Part shown: piece by piece, positions 19,107 to 27,302 of the stretch
Layout: every line of letters begins with the position of its first letter
Numbering within the stretch: the first letter of the stretch is position 1
Origin: Streptomyces niveus
GTDB lineage: Bacteria > Actinomycetota > Actinomycetes > Streptomycetales > Streptomycetaceae
DNA: 64,000 nt
Direction of reading: 5' to 3'
Assembly (NCBI RefSeq): GCF_002009175.1
Contig: NZ_CP018047.1
Coordinates: forward strand, 6,866,001-6,930,000
Made by a program: the position numbers and the translations under genes
Notes under the pieces: model-generated
What the model was told of the DNA's origin: nothing
Database searches by the model: none
Seen by the model: only the letters and a program-made list of their open reading frames with translations

Positions 19107-20279
19107 ATGCCCGACCGCGCCCCGCGTCCGGTGGACCGTCAGCTGCCCACCGAGGAGTCCAAGGACCTGCTCGCACTCGTACGCGACATCATCGAGCGGG
19201 AGATCGTTCCCGTGGCGGCCGAGGAGGAGGCGGCGGGACACTTCCCGCGGGAGAACTTCTCCCTCCTCTCCGAATCGGGCCTGCTCGGCCTCCCGTACGA
19301 CTCCGAACACGGCGGCGGCGACCAGCCGTACGAGGTCTATCTCCAGGTCCTCGAAGAGCTCGGCGCGGCCCGTCTCACCGTCGGCCTCGGCGTCAGCGTC
19401 CACTCCCTGGCCTGCCACGCGCTCGCCTCGTACGGCACAGCCGACCAGCAGGCCAAGCACCTCCCCGCCATGCTGGGCGGCGGCCTGCTCGGCGCGTACT
19501 GCCTCTCCGAGCCCGCCTCGGGCTCCGACGCCGCCTCACTGCGCACGAGGGCCGTCCGGGACGGCGACGACTGGGTGATCACCGGCACCAAGGCATGGAT
19601 CACCCACGGCGGCGTCGCGGACTTCTACACCGTGCTCGCGCGCACCGGGGGCGAGGGCGCCGGAGGCATCTCGGCCTTCCTGGTGCCCGGCGACGCCGAG
19701 GGGCTGACCGCCGCCGCGCCCGAGAAGAAGATGGGCATGAACGGCTCGCCCACCGCGCAACTCCACTTCGACGGCGTCCGGATCGGCGACGACCGGCGGA
19801 TCGGCGACGAGGGGCAGGGCTTCGCGATCGCCCTCTCCGCGCTCGACTCCGGCCGTCTCGGGATCGCGGCCTGCGCCGTGGGCGTCGCCCAGGCGGCCCT
19901 CGACGAGGCCGTGGAGTACGCGACGGGACGCCTCCAGTTCGGCCGCCCCATCGCCGACTTCCAGGGGCTCCGCTTCATGCTCGCCGACATGGCCACCCGT
20001 ATCGAGGCGGGACGCGCCCTGTACCTCGCGGCGGCCAGGCTGCGCGACGCCGGCCTGCCGTTCTCCCGGCAGGCCGCGATGGCGAAGCTGTTCTGCACGG
20101 ACGCCGCGATGCAGGTGACCACGGACGCCGTCCAGGTGCTCGGCGGCTACGGCTACACGGCCGACTTCCCCGTCGAGCGCTACATGCGCGAGGCGAAGGT
20201 GCTCCAGATCGTCGAGGGCACCAACCAGATCCAGCGCATGGTGATCGCCCGTCATCTCGCGGGGCCCGAGACCCGCTGA
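19107..20279 (+). CDS. Acyl-CoA dehydrogenase
   Basis: A 390-residue FAD-dependent acyl-CoA dehydrogenase with the family order of N-terminal helical, central beta (AYCLSEPASGSDAASL, GTKAWITHGGVADFY) and C-terminal helical domains. The C-terminal signature VLQIVEGTNQIQRMVIAR contains the usual catalytic-base glutamate region, and QVLGGYGYTADFPVERYMRE is canonical. It introduces the alpha-beta double bond in beta-oxidation or branched-chain amino acid breakdown; short or medium-chain substrates are likely. ATG 19107 has a strong GGGAGGAGAG site. It stands as a single gene ended by an 11-bp hairpin. Confidence 0.93.
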   Translation: MPDRAPRPVDRQLPTEESKDLLALVRDIIEREIVPVAAEEEAAGHFPRENFSLLSESGLLGLPYDSEHGGGDQPYEVYLQVLEELGAARLTVGLGVSVHSLACHALASYGTADQQAKHLPAMLGGGLLGAYCLSEPASGSDAASLRTRAVRDGDDWVITGTKAWITHGGVADFYTVLARTGGEGAGGISAFLVPGDAEGLTAAAPEKKMGMNGSPTAQLHFDGVRIGDDRRIGDEGQGFAIALSALDSGRLGIAACAVGVAQAALDEAVEYATGRLQFGRPIADFQGLRFMLADMATRIEAGRALYLAAARLRDAGLPFSRQAAMAKLFCTDAAMQVTTDAVQVLGGYGYTADFPVERYMREAKVLQIVEGTNQIQRMVIARHLAGPETR

Positions 20280-20301
20280 ACACCCGTCCGCCGCAACCGG
20301 G

Positions 20302-20334
20302 TCCGTCCGCCGTTGTCATCGACCGGCGGACGGA
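20302..20334. terminator. Bidirectional terminator
   Basis: A perfect 11-bp inverted repeat, TCCGTCCGCCG (20302-20312) with CGGCGGACGGA (20324-20334), lies between the convergent acyl-CoA dehydrogenase gene and the small gene at 20382. Confidence 0.75.
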
Positions 20335-20381
20335 TCAGGCGAATTGACGGACGCTCAGCCCGACCGACGGGTGACGGCGCG

Positions 20382-20780
20382 TCAGGCGGCGTGCCGCCGC
20401 AGGTGCGGCAGCCTGAACGGGCGCGAACTCGCGCCGCCCGCGTGGGAGAACGGCTGTGTCCGCCAGTCCAGCCCCTGAGGGAGCGTCAGCAGCAGTGCGG
20501 TGTCCTGCTCCTGGGCGTCGAGCGATTCGTCGGCCGGCCGGGCGTCCAGGGCCGAACGGCCCGTACCCGCGCACACGGTGAGGACGAACGGGGTCCACGG
20601 GCTGGGGCAGAGCGCGTGCTCCGGCAGGTTGTCCTCGTCCGCCAGCAGGGCGATCGGCTGGGAGCAGTCCGGGCACACGACCCGGTACATCTCGAAGGTG
20701 TCGTAGAAGTCGAGCTCATCGGCCTCGACGGGATCAACGGGCTCCGGTTCGATACGTCCGGTGCGCTTCAGGCTCTGCAT
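20382..20780 (-). CDS. Hypothetical protein with CPDC motif
   Basis: A small protein of 132 residues from ATG 20780 (ribosome binding site GGGGGAG upstream). The N-terminus is acidic (RIEPEPVDPVEADELDFYD), followed by YRVVCPDCSQPIALLADED and a further Cys in ALCPSPWTPF, suggestive of a half zinc ribbon. The C-terminus is basic (FRLPHLRRHAA). It resembles a conserved Streptomyces hypothetical of unknown role. It is divergent from the Lrp regulator gene, so the 200-bp spacer between may carry an Lrp site. An upstream in-frame ATG at 20840 would add 20 residues of poor quality. Confidence 0.7.
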   Translation of the reverse strand: MQSLKRTGRIEPEPVDPVEADELDFYDTFEMYRVVCPDCSQPIALLADEDNLPEHALCPSPWTPFVLTVCAGTGRSALDARPADESLDAQEQDTALLLTLPQGLDWRTQPFSHAGGASSRPFRLPHLRRHAA

Positions 20781-20984
20781 GGAGACACTCCCCCTCGGGT
20801 GGGCCGAACGGCCACGTGCGGCCTCGACCACAGCAAGCAATTCCCGTCGCGCGAGGCAGGTAACCGTAAGGTCTCGACGGACCCCGCGACATACCTGTGG
20901 TCTTCGTCACATGCCCGGCGCAGGTGACGATCCGGTACGCCTTCGGCTGTGCCGGAAGCCTCCTGTGGCAATAGGTTGATCCGC

Positions 20985-21425
20985 ATGGAGGAGCTGGATC
21001 GTCAGATCGTGGAGTTGCTCGTCAAGGACGGGCGGATGAGCTACACCGACCTGGGCAAGGCCACGGGTCTGTCCACCTCGGCGGTGCATCAGCGGGTCCG
21101 CAGGCTGGAGCAGCGCGGAGTGGTACGGGGTTACGCGGCCGTCGTCGACCCGGAGGCCGTCGGCCTGCCGATGACGGCGTTCATCTCGGTCAAACCCTTC
21201 GACCCCAGCGCGCCGGACGACATCGCGGAACGGCTCGCCCCGATCCCCGAGATCGAGGCGTGCCACAGCGTGGCCGGCGAGGAGAACTACATCCTCAAGG
21301 TGCGGGTGGCCACGCCGCTGGCACTGGAGCACCTGCTGACACGCATCCGCACCCTCGCGGGTGTCTCCACCCGTACGACGGTCGTCCTGTCCACGCCGTA
21401 CGAGGCGAGGGCGCCGCACTTCTAG
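20985..21425 (+). CDS. Lrp/AsnC-family transcriptional regulator
   Basis: A 146-residue regulator. The N-terminal AsnC-type helix-turn-helix (MEELDRQIVELLVKDGRMSY, LGKATGLSTSAVHQRVRRLE) is followed by a RAM (ACT-like) ligand and oligomerisation domain (VKPFDPSAPDDIAERLA, CHSVAGEENYILKV). Such proteins sense amino acids. ATG 20985 is preferred over GTG 20949; TAGGTT lies 8 bp before it and could be a -10 box, in which case the mRNA would be nearly leaderless. It is followed about 100 bp downstream by an amidohydrolase gene in the same direction, and it is divergent from the small zinc-ribbon gene. Confidence 0.92.
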   Translation: MEELDRQIVELLVKDGRMSYTDLGKATGLSTSAVHQRVRRLEQRGVVRGYAAVVDPEAVGLPMTAFISVKPFDPSAPDDIAERLAPIPEIEACHSVAGEENYILKVRVATPLALEHLLTRIRTLAGVSTRTTVVLSTPYEARAPHF

Positions 21426-21529
21426 TCGGCCGGTCTCTCCGAGGGCCCGGTTCGCCGGGTGGCGACGCGGGTGTCCGTCCTCGTACCCCTGCGTGCGACC
21501 GCCGTTCCGTGGGACGGGAGACTGGCGGC

Positions 21530-23176
21530 ATGAACGATCGCGCCGCCCCCAGGACCCAGAGCGAACCCCGCACCGTGCTGCTGCGCGGGGGAGACGTCCA
21601 CAGCCCCGCCGACCCCTTCGCCACGGCGATGGTCGTCGAGAGCGGCCATGTCGCCTGGGTAGGCTCCGAAGGCGCCGCCGACTCCTTCGCCTCCGGTGTC
21701 GACGAGACCGTCGACCTCGAAGGCGCCCTCGTCACCCCGGCGTTCACCGACGCGCACGTCCACACCACCGCCACCGGCCTCGCCCTGACCGGACTCGACC
21801 TGTCCGGCGCCGGAACCCTCGGCGACGCGCTCGCGCTCGTACGCGCCCACCGGAGCGCGCACCCCGGCGACCGGGTACTCCTCGGGCACGGCTGGGACGC
21901 CGCGCGCTGGCCCGAGCGCCGTGCCCCCAGCCGTGGAGAACTCGACGAGGCGGCGGGCGGCAGGCCGCTCTATCTGACGCGCGTGGACGTCCACTCGGCC
22001 GTGGTCACCACCGCACTGCTCGATCTGGTGCCGGGCATCACCGATCTGGCCGGGTTCCGTCAGGACGCCCCGCTGACCGGCGACGCCCACCACGCCGTGC
22101 GCGCCGCCGCGCACGCCGCCGTGACCCCGGCACAGCGCACCGAGGCGCAGCGCGTCGCGCGCGCCCGCGCGGCGTCGCTCGGTATCGGCACGCTCCACGA
22201 GTGCGCCGGCCCCGACATCTCAGCCGAGGACGACTTCACCGGGCTCCTGCGGCTCGCCGACGACGAGCCGGGCCCGCGCGTCCACGGCTACTGGGCCGAG
22301 CTGATCAGCGACGCCAAGGGCGCGGCGCGGATCCGTGAACTCGGCGCCGTCGGCGCGGCGGGCGACCTCTTCGTGGACGGTTCCCTCGGCTCGCACACCG
22401 CCTGGCTGAGCGAGCCGTACGCCGACGCGCCCCACACCGGCACCGCGCACCTCGACGCCGCCGACATCGCCGCCCATGTCACCGCCTGCACCGAGGCCGG
22501 TCTCCAGGCGGGCTTCCACGCCATCGGGGACGCCGCGATCGGCGCGGTCGTCGCCGGGACGCGCGCCGCCGCCGAGGCGCTCGGCCTCGCCCGGATCCGG
22601 GCCGCCCGCCACCGGGTCGAGCACGCCGAGATGCTGACCCCCGAGACCGTCGCCGCCTTCGCCGAACTCGGCCTCACCGCCTCCGTCCAGCCCGCCTTCG
22701 ACGCGGCGTGGGGCGGTACGACGGGCATGTACGCCGACCGGCTCGGCGAGGAGCGCGCCGGCACGCTCAACCCGTACGCCGCGCTCCTGCGCGCCGGTGT
22801 CCCGCTCGCCTTCGGCTCGGACAGCCCCGTGACCCCGCTCGACCCCTGGGGCACCATCAGGGCCGCCGCCTTCCACCGCACACCCGCCCACCGGATCTCC
22901 GTACGCGCCGGCTTCACCGCCCATACGCGCGGCGGCGGGCGCGCCGTCGGCAGGGACGACACGGGGGTGCTCGTGCCCGGCGCCCCCGCCGACTACGCGG
23001 TCTGGCGCACCGAGGAACTGATCGTCCAGGCCCCCGACGACCGGGTCTCCCGCTGGTCCACCGACCCGCGTTCGGGCACGCCGGGCCTGCCCGATCTCAC
23101 CCCCGGCGCGGCCCTGCCCCGCTGTCTGCGGACCGTGGTGGGCGGACGTACGGTGTTCGTGCGACCGAACGAGTGA
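21530..23176 (+). CDS. Metal-dependent amidohydrolase (YtcJ/Amidohydro_3 type)
   Basis: A 548-residue protein of the amidohydrolase superfamily. The metal-binding HxH is in TPAFTDAHVHTTATG near residue 80, a later His is in GLQAGFHAIGDAAIG, HRVEHAEML carries a further ligand, and FGSDSPVTPLDPWG holds the catalytic aspartate. Relatives hydrolyse N-formyl or aryl amides and exo-enzyme substrates; the actual substrate is unknown. ATG 21530 has GGGAG upstream. It probably follows the Lrp gene without its own strong promoter. The 551-bp spacer after it contains the ppm leader region. Confidence 0.88.
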   Translation: MNDRAAPRTQSEPRTVLLRGGDVHSPADPFATAMVVESGHVAWVGSEGAADSFASGVDETVDLEGALVTPAFTDAHVHTTATGLALTGLDLSGAGTLGDALALVRAHRSAHPGDRVLLGHGWDAARWPERRAPSRGELDEAAGGRPLYLTRVDVHSAVVTTALLDLVPGITDLAGFRQDAPLTGDAHHAVRAAAHAAVTPAQRTEAQRVARARAASLGIGTLHECAGPDISAEDDFTGLLRLADDEPGPRVHGYWAELISDAKGAARIRELGAVGAAGDLFVDGSLGSHTAWLSEPYADAPHTGTAHLDAADIAAHVTACTEAGLQAGFHAIGDAAIGAVVAGTRAAAEALGLARIRAARHRVEHAEMLTPETVAAFAELGLTASVQPAFDAAWGGTTGMYADRLGEERAGTLNPYAALLRAGVPLAFGSDSPVTPLDPWGTIRAAAFHRTPAHRISVRAGFTAHTRGGGRAVGRDDTGVLVPGAPADYAVWRTEELIVQAPDDRVSRWSTDPRSGTPGLPDLTPGAALPRCLRTVVGGRTVFVRPNE

Positions 23177-23286
23177 TGTAGCCGCGTTTCCGTACGGCCG
23201 ACCGATGCCCGCCGGCCACAGTCGCGACCAGCGGATCTTCCCCGCTGACCTGCTGAAACAGGTAATTTCCGCAGGTCGCAGGAGTG

Positions 23287-23317
23287 TTGACAGCAAGCAC
23301 TCACCGGCCGGTAGGTT
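23287..23317 (+). promoter_or_regulatory. Promoter TTGACA-N19-TAGGTT
   Basis: A perfect -35 TTGACA (23287-23292) and a -10-like TAGGTT (23312-23317) are 19 bp apart. The spacing is one or two bases long; GTAGGT with N18 is an alternative. Predicted start near 23325, some 400 nt ahead of the ppm start codon. Just upstream lies an inverted repeat, ACCTGC/GCAGGT (23249-23277). Confidence 0.55.
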
Positions 23318-23324
23318 CGGCCGG

Positions 23325-23727
23325 GTCCACCAAAGGACGTCCGACCGGCAACTCCCACGCAGTCGTCGAACGCCGCTGGGTCATGGGGTGGTGTGCCGCA
23401 CCGGCGCGCCACCGCTGGGAGCCAGGTTCAGCGCCCGCGCCTCGGGGGCGAGGGAAGGTTTCTGCCGGTCGGCGGGTGAGACCCGGGTAGGGCCCCGGCG
23501 TTCAGTAGACAACGGCTTTCGGTCGACCCGCAGCCGGCGGGTCCCAGGTCGGCCCGAAGGACGCCGGGACCCGATCCGTAGGCCCCGGATCTCCTGCCCG
23601 ACGGCCCGGACCGCCGGATTCCGGCCGCCCGCGCCGCGTCCCGTCCGACACCCCGCGACCGTGTGGACGGACCCCCTCGCGTGCTCGCTAAGGTGGTACT
23701 TCTGCGTACGGCGATTAAGGGGCAGTT
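23325..23727 (+). ncRNA. Long structured leader or independent RNA upstream of ppm
   Basis: About 400 bases without credible coding follow a good promoter. A long-range perfect 10-bp pairing, CCGACCGGCA (23341-23350) with TGCCGGTCGG (23463-23472), encloses inner helices: CTCCCA (23352-23357) with TGGGAG (23416-23421), GGTGG with CCACC, and CGCCC with GGGCG. A hairpin CGGGT-GAG-ACCCG follows at 23473-23485. This nested pattern suggests a folded RNA. It matches none of the riboswitch cores I tested by eye (B12, TPP, SAM, ydaO, glycine), nor RNase P, tmRNA or SRP RNA. Confidence 0.45.
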
Positions 23728-24495
23728 GTGAACGACGGTGGTCAGAGGCAGTACGGCCCGCTCGGCGCAGCCTTGGTGATCATCCCGACCTTCAACGAGG
23801 CGGAGAACATCAAACGGACCGTCGGCCGCGTGCGCGCCGCGGTCCCGGAGGCCGACATCCTCGTGGCCGACGACAACAGCCCCGACGGCACCGGAAAGCT
23901 CGCCGACGAACTCGCCGCCGAGGACAGCCAGGTCCATGTCCTGCACCGCAAGGGCAAGGAAGGACTGGGCGCGGCCTATCTGGCGGGCTTCCACTGGGGC
24001 ATGGAGCACGGCTACGGCGTGCTGGTCGAGATGGACGCCGACGGCTCCCACCAGCCCGAGGAACTGCCCCGTCTGCTGACCGCGCTCAAGGGCGCCGATC
24101 TGGTGCTCGGCTCGCGCTGGGTGCCCGGCGGCCGGGTGGTGAACTGGCCACGGACCCGGGAGATGATCTCCCGCGGCGGCAGCACGTACTCACGGGCGCT
24201 GCTCGGTCTGCCGCTTCGGGACATCACCGGTGGTTTCCGCGCCTTCCGTACGGAGACGCTCGACCGGCTCGGACTGGAGGAGGTCGCCTCGCAGGGCTAC
24301 TGCTTCCAGGTCGACCTCGCGCGCCGTGCCGTCGAGGCAGGCTGCCATGTCGTGGAGGTGCCGATCACCTTCGTCGACCGTGAACTGGGCGACTCCAAGA
24401 TGAGCCGGGACATCCTCGTGGAGGCGCTCTGGCGGGTCACCGCGTGGGGCGTCGGCACCCGGGCGAACCGCATGCTCGGCCGGAAGCCTCTCTGA
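23728..24495 (+). CDS. ppm: Polyprenol monophosphomannose synthase
   Basis: A 255-residue GT2 glycosyltransferase that transfers mannose from GDP-mannose to polyprenyl phosphate at the inner face of the membrane. The family motifs are present: VIIPTFNEAENI, the nucleotide-binding DDNSPDGT, and the metal-binding EMDADGSHQPEEL. There is no C-terminal membrane domain, so it corresponds to the catalytic domain only; in Streptomyces the acyltransferase-like domain is usually a separate protein. The product feeds O-mannosylation of secreted proteins. The GTG at 23728 has AAGGGG upstream. It is probably cotranscribed with fxsA, 53 bp downstream. Confidence 0.93.
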   Translation: MNDGGQRQYGPLGAALVIIPTFNEAENIKRTVGRVRAAVPEADILVADDNSPDGTGKLADELAAEDSQVHVLHRKGKEGLGAAYLAGFHWGMEHGYGVLVEMDADGSHQPEELPRLLTALKGADLVLGSRWVPGGRVVNWPRTREMISRGGSTYSRALLGLPLRDITGGFRAFRTETLDRLGLEEVASQGYCFQVDLARRAVEAGCHVVEVPITFVDRELGDSKMSRDILVEALWRVTAWGVGTRANRMLGRKPL

Positions 24496-24548
24496 AACCG
24501 GCCGCCCCTCGTACGACAGCGCGGAGCGCCGCCAGGCACACTGGAGTC

Positions 24549-25157
24549 ATGACGACCGGCGCACCTCCTCCCGCGGCTCCGAAGCGCTCGCGAGCGCGCA
24601 GAATTGTCCCTCTGGGCATCGCTCTCTGGCTGGTGCTCGAAATCTGGCTGCTGACCGTCGTGGCCGAGGCGACGAACGGGCTGACCGTGCTGTTGCTGCT
24701 GATCGGCGCGGGCATCCTGGGCTCGGTGGTGGTGAAGCGGGCGGGCCGCCGGGCGTTCCGCAATCTCACCGAGACGCTTCAGCAGGCGCAGCGGCAGCAG
24801 CAGAACCCCGACGCTCCCGGGACCGAGGAGAGCGCGAACACCCGCTCCGGCAACGGCTTCCTGATGCTGGGCGGTCTGCTGATCATGCTGCCGGGGCTGA
24901 TCTCCGACGCCGTCGGCCTGGTCCTGCTGGTGCCGCCGGTGCGCTCGATGCTGAGCCGTAAGGCCGAGCAGTCGCTGGAGCGCCGTATGCGCGCCGCCGG
25001 GCCCGGGGGCCTCGGGGACGCGTACCAGCAGGCTCAGCAGGCCAGGATGTCCCGCCCGGACGGCAAGGTCGTGCAGGGCGAGGTCATCAGGCACGACGAG
25101 CCGCGCCCGCCGGGCGACTCGGACCACGACGGACCCCGCCCGCCCCTGACCCACTGA
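24549..25157 (+). CDS. fxsA: FxsA-family membrane protein
   Basis: A 202-residue protein with the FxsA domain. Hydrophobic segments lie at about residues 19-60 (IVPLGIALWLVLEIWLLTVV, then GLTVLLLLIGAGILGSVVVK) and at about 105-125 (MLGGLLIMLPGLISDAVGLVLL). The tail is hydrophilic and rich in Gln and Pro. FxsA in E. coli reduces exclusion of phage T7 by F plasmid; its cellular role is unknown. ATG 24549 follows GGAG. It lies downstream of ppm and is convergent with rbpA, separated by a 19-bp terminator stem. The ppm-fxsA-rbpA order is conserved in Streptomyces as I recall. Confidence 0.9.
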   Translation: MTTGAPPPAAPKRSRARRIVPLGIALWLVLEIWLLTVVAEATNGLTVLLLLIGAGILGSVVVKRAGRRAFRNLTETLQQAQRQQQNPDAPGTEESANTRSGNGFLMLGGLLIMLPGLISDAVGLVLLVPPVRSMLSRKAEQSLERRMRAAGPGGLGDAYQQAQQARMSRPDGKVVQGEVIRHDEPRPPGDSDHDGPRPPLTH

Positions 25158-25195
25158 GGGCGCCGGCTCCCCGGGCCCGGCCCGCAGACGTGTGA

Positions 25196-25238
25196 AAGCC
25201 GTGGGCCGCGACACTGTGTGTGTCGCGGCCCACGGCTT
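25196..25238. terminator. Bidirectional terminator (19-bp stem)
   Basis: A perfect 19-bp inverted repeat, with outer AAGCCGTGGG (from 25196) pairing CCCACGGCTT (to 25238) and a 5-base TGTGT loop at 25215-25219. It lies between the convergent fxsA and rbpA genes. Confidence 0.92.
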
Positions 25239-25271
25239 CTCGCATGTGCTGTTGTGGCGGTACCGAGAGGG

Positions 25272-25646
25272 TCAGGCCGACTTTCGGCTGTCCCGCGGGT
25301 GCACCGCGATGTTCATGGCGCCGGAGCGCAGGACGGCCAGCCGTTCGGCCAGCACCTCCTCCAACTCCTCGCGTGTGCGTCGCTCCATGAGCATGTCCCA
25401 GTGCGTACGCGCAGGCTTGCCCTTCTTCTCCTCGGGACCATCCCCGTCAACCAGGAGTGCCTGGGCGCCACACGCCTTGCACTCCCACTCCGGCGGAATT
25501 TCCGCCTCTACCGAGAACGGCATCTCAAATCGATGGCCGTTCTGGCATGCGTACTCCACCGCCTGGCGCGGGGCCAGATCGATGCCGCGGTCCGTCTCGT
25601 AGCTGGTAACCACAAGTCGCGTGCCGCGGAGAGCTCGCTCACTCAT
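25272..25646 (-). CDS. rbpA: RNA polymerase-binding protein RbpA
   Basis: A 124-residue actinobacterial RNA polymerase-binding protein that stabilises the complex with the principal sigma factor and promotes open-complex formation. It has the N-terminal tail MSERALRGTRLVVTSYETD, a zinc-containing core (Cys34, His38, Cys56, Cys59 in ACQNGHRF and WECKACG), a basic linker, and the C-terminal sigma-interacting domain (ARTHWDMLMERRTREELEEV). ATG 25646 follows GGGAGG. A match to the sigma-R promoter consensus lies 60-90 bp upstream, in agreement with the known thiol-stress induction of rbpA in S. coelicolor. Confidence 0.96.
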   Translation of the reverse strand: MSERALRGTRLVVTSYETDRGIDLAPRQAVEYACQNGHRFEMPFSVEAEIPPEWECKACGAQALLVDGDGPEEKKGKPARTHWDMLMERRTREELEEVLAERLAVLRSGAMNIAVHPRDSRKSA

Positions 25647-25706
25647 GAATCGTGCCTCCCGGGCTTGTCGCCCACAGGACAGGTGTCGCTGTCGTCGTCA
25701 TCCGGT

Positions 25707-25734
25707 CAACGTCCGGTCGGCGGTAAAGATTCCC
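25707..25734 (-). promoter_or_regulatory. Sigma-R-type promoter of rbpA
   Basis: On the minus strand GGGAAT (25734-25729) and GTTG (25710-25707) are separated by exactly 18 bp. This fits the sigma-R consensus GGGAAT-N18-GTT. The transcript would start near 25700, with a leader of about 55 nt. Confidence 0.8.
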
Positions 25735-25900
25735 GTTGCGGGTCATGCGTCGCCCGTCGTGCCGCCCCTTGTTTACCCACCAGTGCCCGGTTTGTCACAT
25801 CTAGCGCTGGATGTCATCCGGTGTTTTCGCTTCTGTGACACGCGGTAACGGTCCGGCTGGCAGGCCAACGGCGTACACTACCGCGCTTTCACTTCAACGT

Positions 25901-27274
25901 CTAAATCCGCTCCGGCACAGGGTTTCCCGCCTCGGCCACGGCCCGGCGGACCGGCACCCGCGCCAGCAGCGCGAAGCCGATCACGAAGAAGACCACCAGG
26001 GAGAGAATCGCGTCCCGGTAGCTGCCGGTGACCTGATAGGTGAGGCCGAACACAAGGGGCCCCAGCCAGCTCAGTCCCCGGTCGCTCATCTCGTACGCGG
26101 CGAAGTACTCGGCCTCCTTGCCGCGCGGCACGAGATGCGAGAACAGCGAACGCGACAGCGCCTGGCTCCCGCCGAGGACCATGCCGATCGCGGCGGCCAG
26201 GGCGAAGAACCAGACCGGCGCCCCGGCGGGCAGGAAGTATCCGGCGCCCAGGATCGCCGTCCAGACGGCCAGCGAGGCGAGAATCGTCCGTTTGGCCCCG
26301 TGGGTCCGCGCCAGCCGCCCCATGCCGAGCGCGCCCACCACCGCCAGGATCTGCACCAGCAGCACGGCCGTGATCAGCGTCGTCTGGTCGAGCCCCAGCT
26401 CCTCGGAGCCGTAGATCGAGGCCTGGGAGATCACCGTCTGCACACCGTCGTTGTAGATCAGATAGGCGAGCAGGAAGGAGAGCGTCAGGGGATGGCGGCG
26501 CATGTCGCGCAGCGTCGCCATCAGCTGGCGCCAGCCCGTACCGACCGATCCCTCGCCCGCCTTCCCGGCGTCCCTCACCACCCGCCGGTCGCGCAGCCTG
26601 CTCAGCGGCACCAGCGTGAACGCGCCCCACCAGACACCGGCGGAGGCCAGACAGATCCGTACGGCCGTCGACTCCGAGACACCGAACGACTCGTGGCCGG
26701 TGTAGAGAATCAGGTTCAGTACGAGGACGAAGGCGCCCGAGGTGTAGCCGAACGCCCAGCCCCGTGAGGAGACGGCGTCACGCTCCTCGGGCGTGGCTAT
26801 CTGGGGCAGATAGGCGTTGTAGAGGGCCATGGAGACCGACAGCGAGGCGTTCGCCACGATCAGCAGGACGACGCCCAGCACATAGCGGTCACCGTCCAGG
26901 AAGAACATGCCCGCCGTGGCCCCCGCCCCGACGTACGCCGCGACGGCGAGGAGCGGCTTCTTGCGCCCCGTCCGGTCCGCCGCCGCGCCGGCCAGCGGCA
27001 TCAGCAGCACGGCCAGCACGATCGAGACGGACACCGAGTACGCGAAGACCGAACCGGCCCGCACCGGGATGCCCAGCGGATGGACGAAACCGTCCGCGTC
27101 GGCCGCGGCCTTCGCCACGGACGTCAGATAGGGGCCGAGGAAGACGGTGACGACGCTCGTCGAGTAGACGGAACACGCGAAGTCGTAGAAGTACCAGCCG
27201 CGCTGCTCACGTATGCGGTCTGTCTCGTCGCCGGTCAGGCCCGCGGTGTCGGCGGTCACCCCGCGCCCCCTCAT
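25901..27274 (-). CDS. MFS transporter, UMF1/Atg22-like
   Basis: A 457-residue membrane protein with about twelve hydrophobic segments. The start RGWYFYDFACSVYSTSVVTVFLGPYL and the segment AYNAYLPQIA-like (ALYNAYLPQIATPEERDAVS) are typical of the UMF1 family, which includes the fungal vacuolar effluxer Atg22. The loop GAAADRTGRKKPLL is the MFS motif A equivalent. The substrate is unknown; amino acid efflux is a family-based guess. ATG 27274 or GTG 27259 could be the start. It is the last gene of a minus-strand run starting at yczE, with 28 bp to the glycerophosphodiesterase gene. Confidence 0.88.
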   Translation of the reverse strand: MRGRGVTADTAGLTGDETDRIREQRGWYFYDFACSVYSTSVVTVFLGPYLTSVAKAAADADGFVHPLGIPVRAGSVFAYSVSVSIVLAVLLMPLAGAAADRTGRKKPLLAVAAYVGAGATAGMFFLDGDRYVLGVVLLIVANASLSVSMALYNAYLPQIATPEERDAVSSRGWAFGYTSGAFVLVLNLILYTGHESFGVSESTAVRICLASAGVWWGAFTLVPLSRLRDRRVVRDAGKAGEGSVGTGWRQLMATLRDMRRHPLTLSFLLAYLIYNDGVQTVISQASIYGSEELGLDQTTLITAVLLVQILAVVGALGMGRLARTHGAKRTILASLAVWTAILGAGYFLPAGAPVWFFALAAAIGMVLGGSQALSRSLFSHLVPRGKEAEYFAAYEMSDRGLSWLGPLVFGLTYQVTGSYRDAILSLVVFFVIGFALLARVPVRRAVAEAGNPVPERI

Positions 27275-27302
27275 TCGTCCCCGGAGGGGACATCCGTACC
27301 GG

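Noticed and set aside
23325..23727. RNase P RNA, tmRNA, SRP RNA, cobalamin or c-di-AMP riboswitch
   Set aside because: The conserved cores of these RNAs were looked for and not found in the leader.
25811..26767. Plus-strand open frame opposite the MFS gene
   Set aside because: It is rich in Arg, Gln and His without domains, and the minus strand encodes a clear 12-helix transporter.
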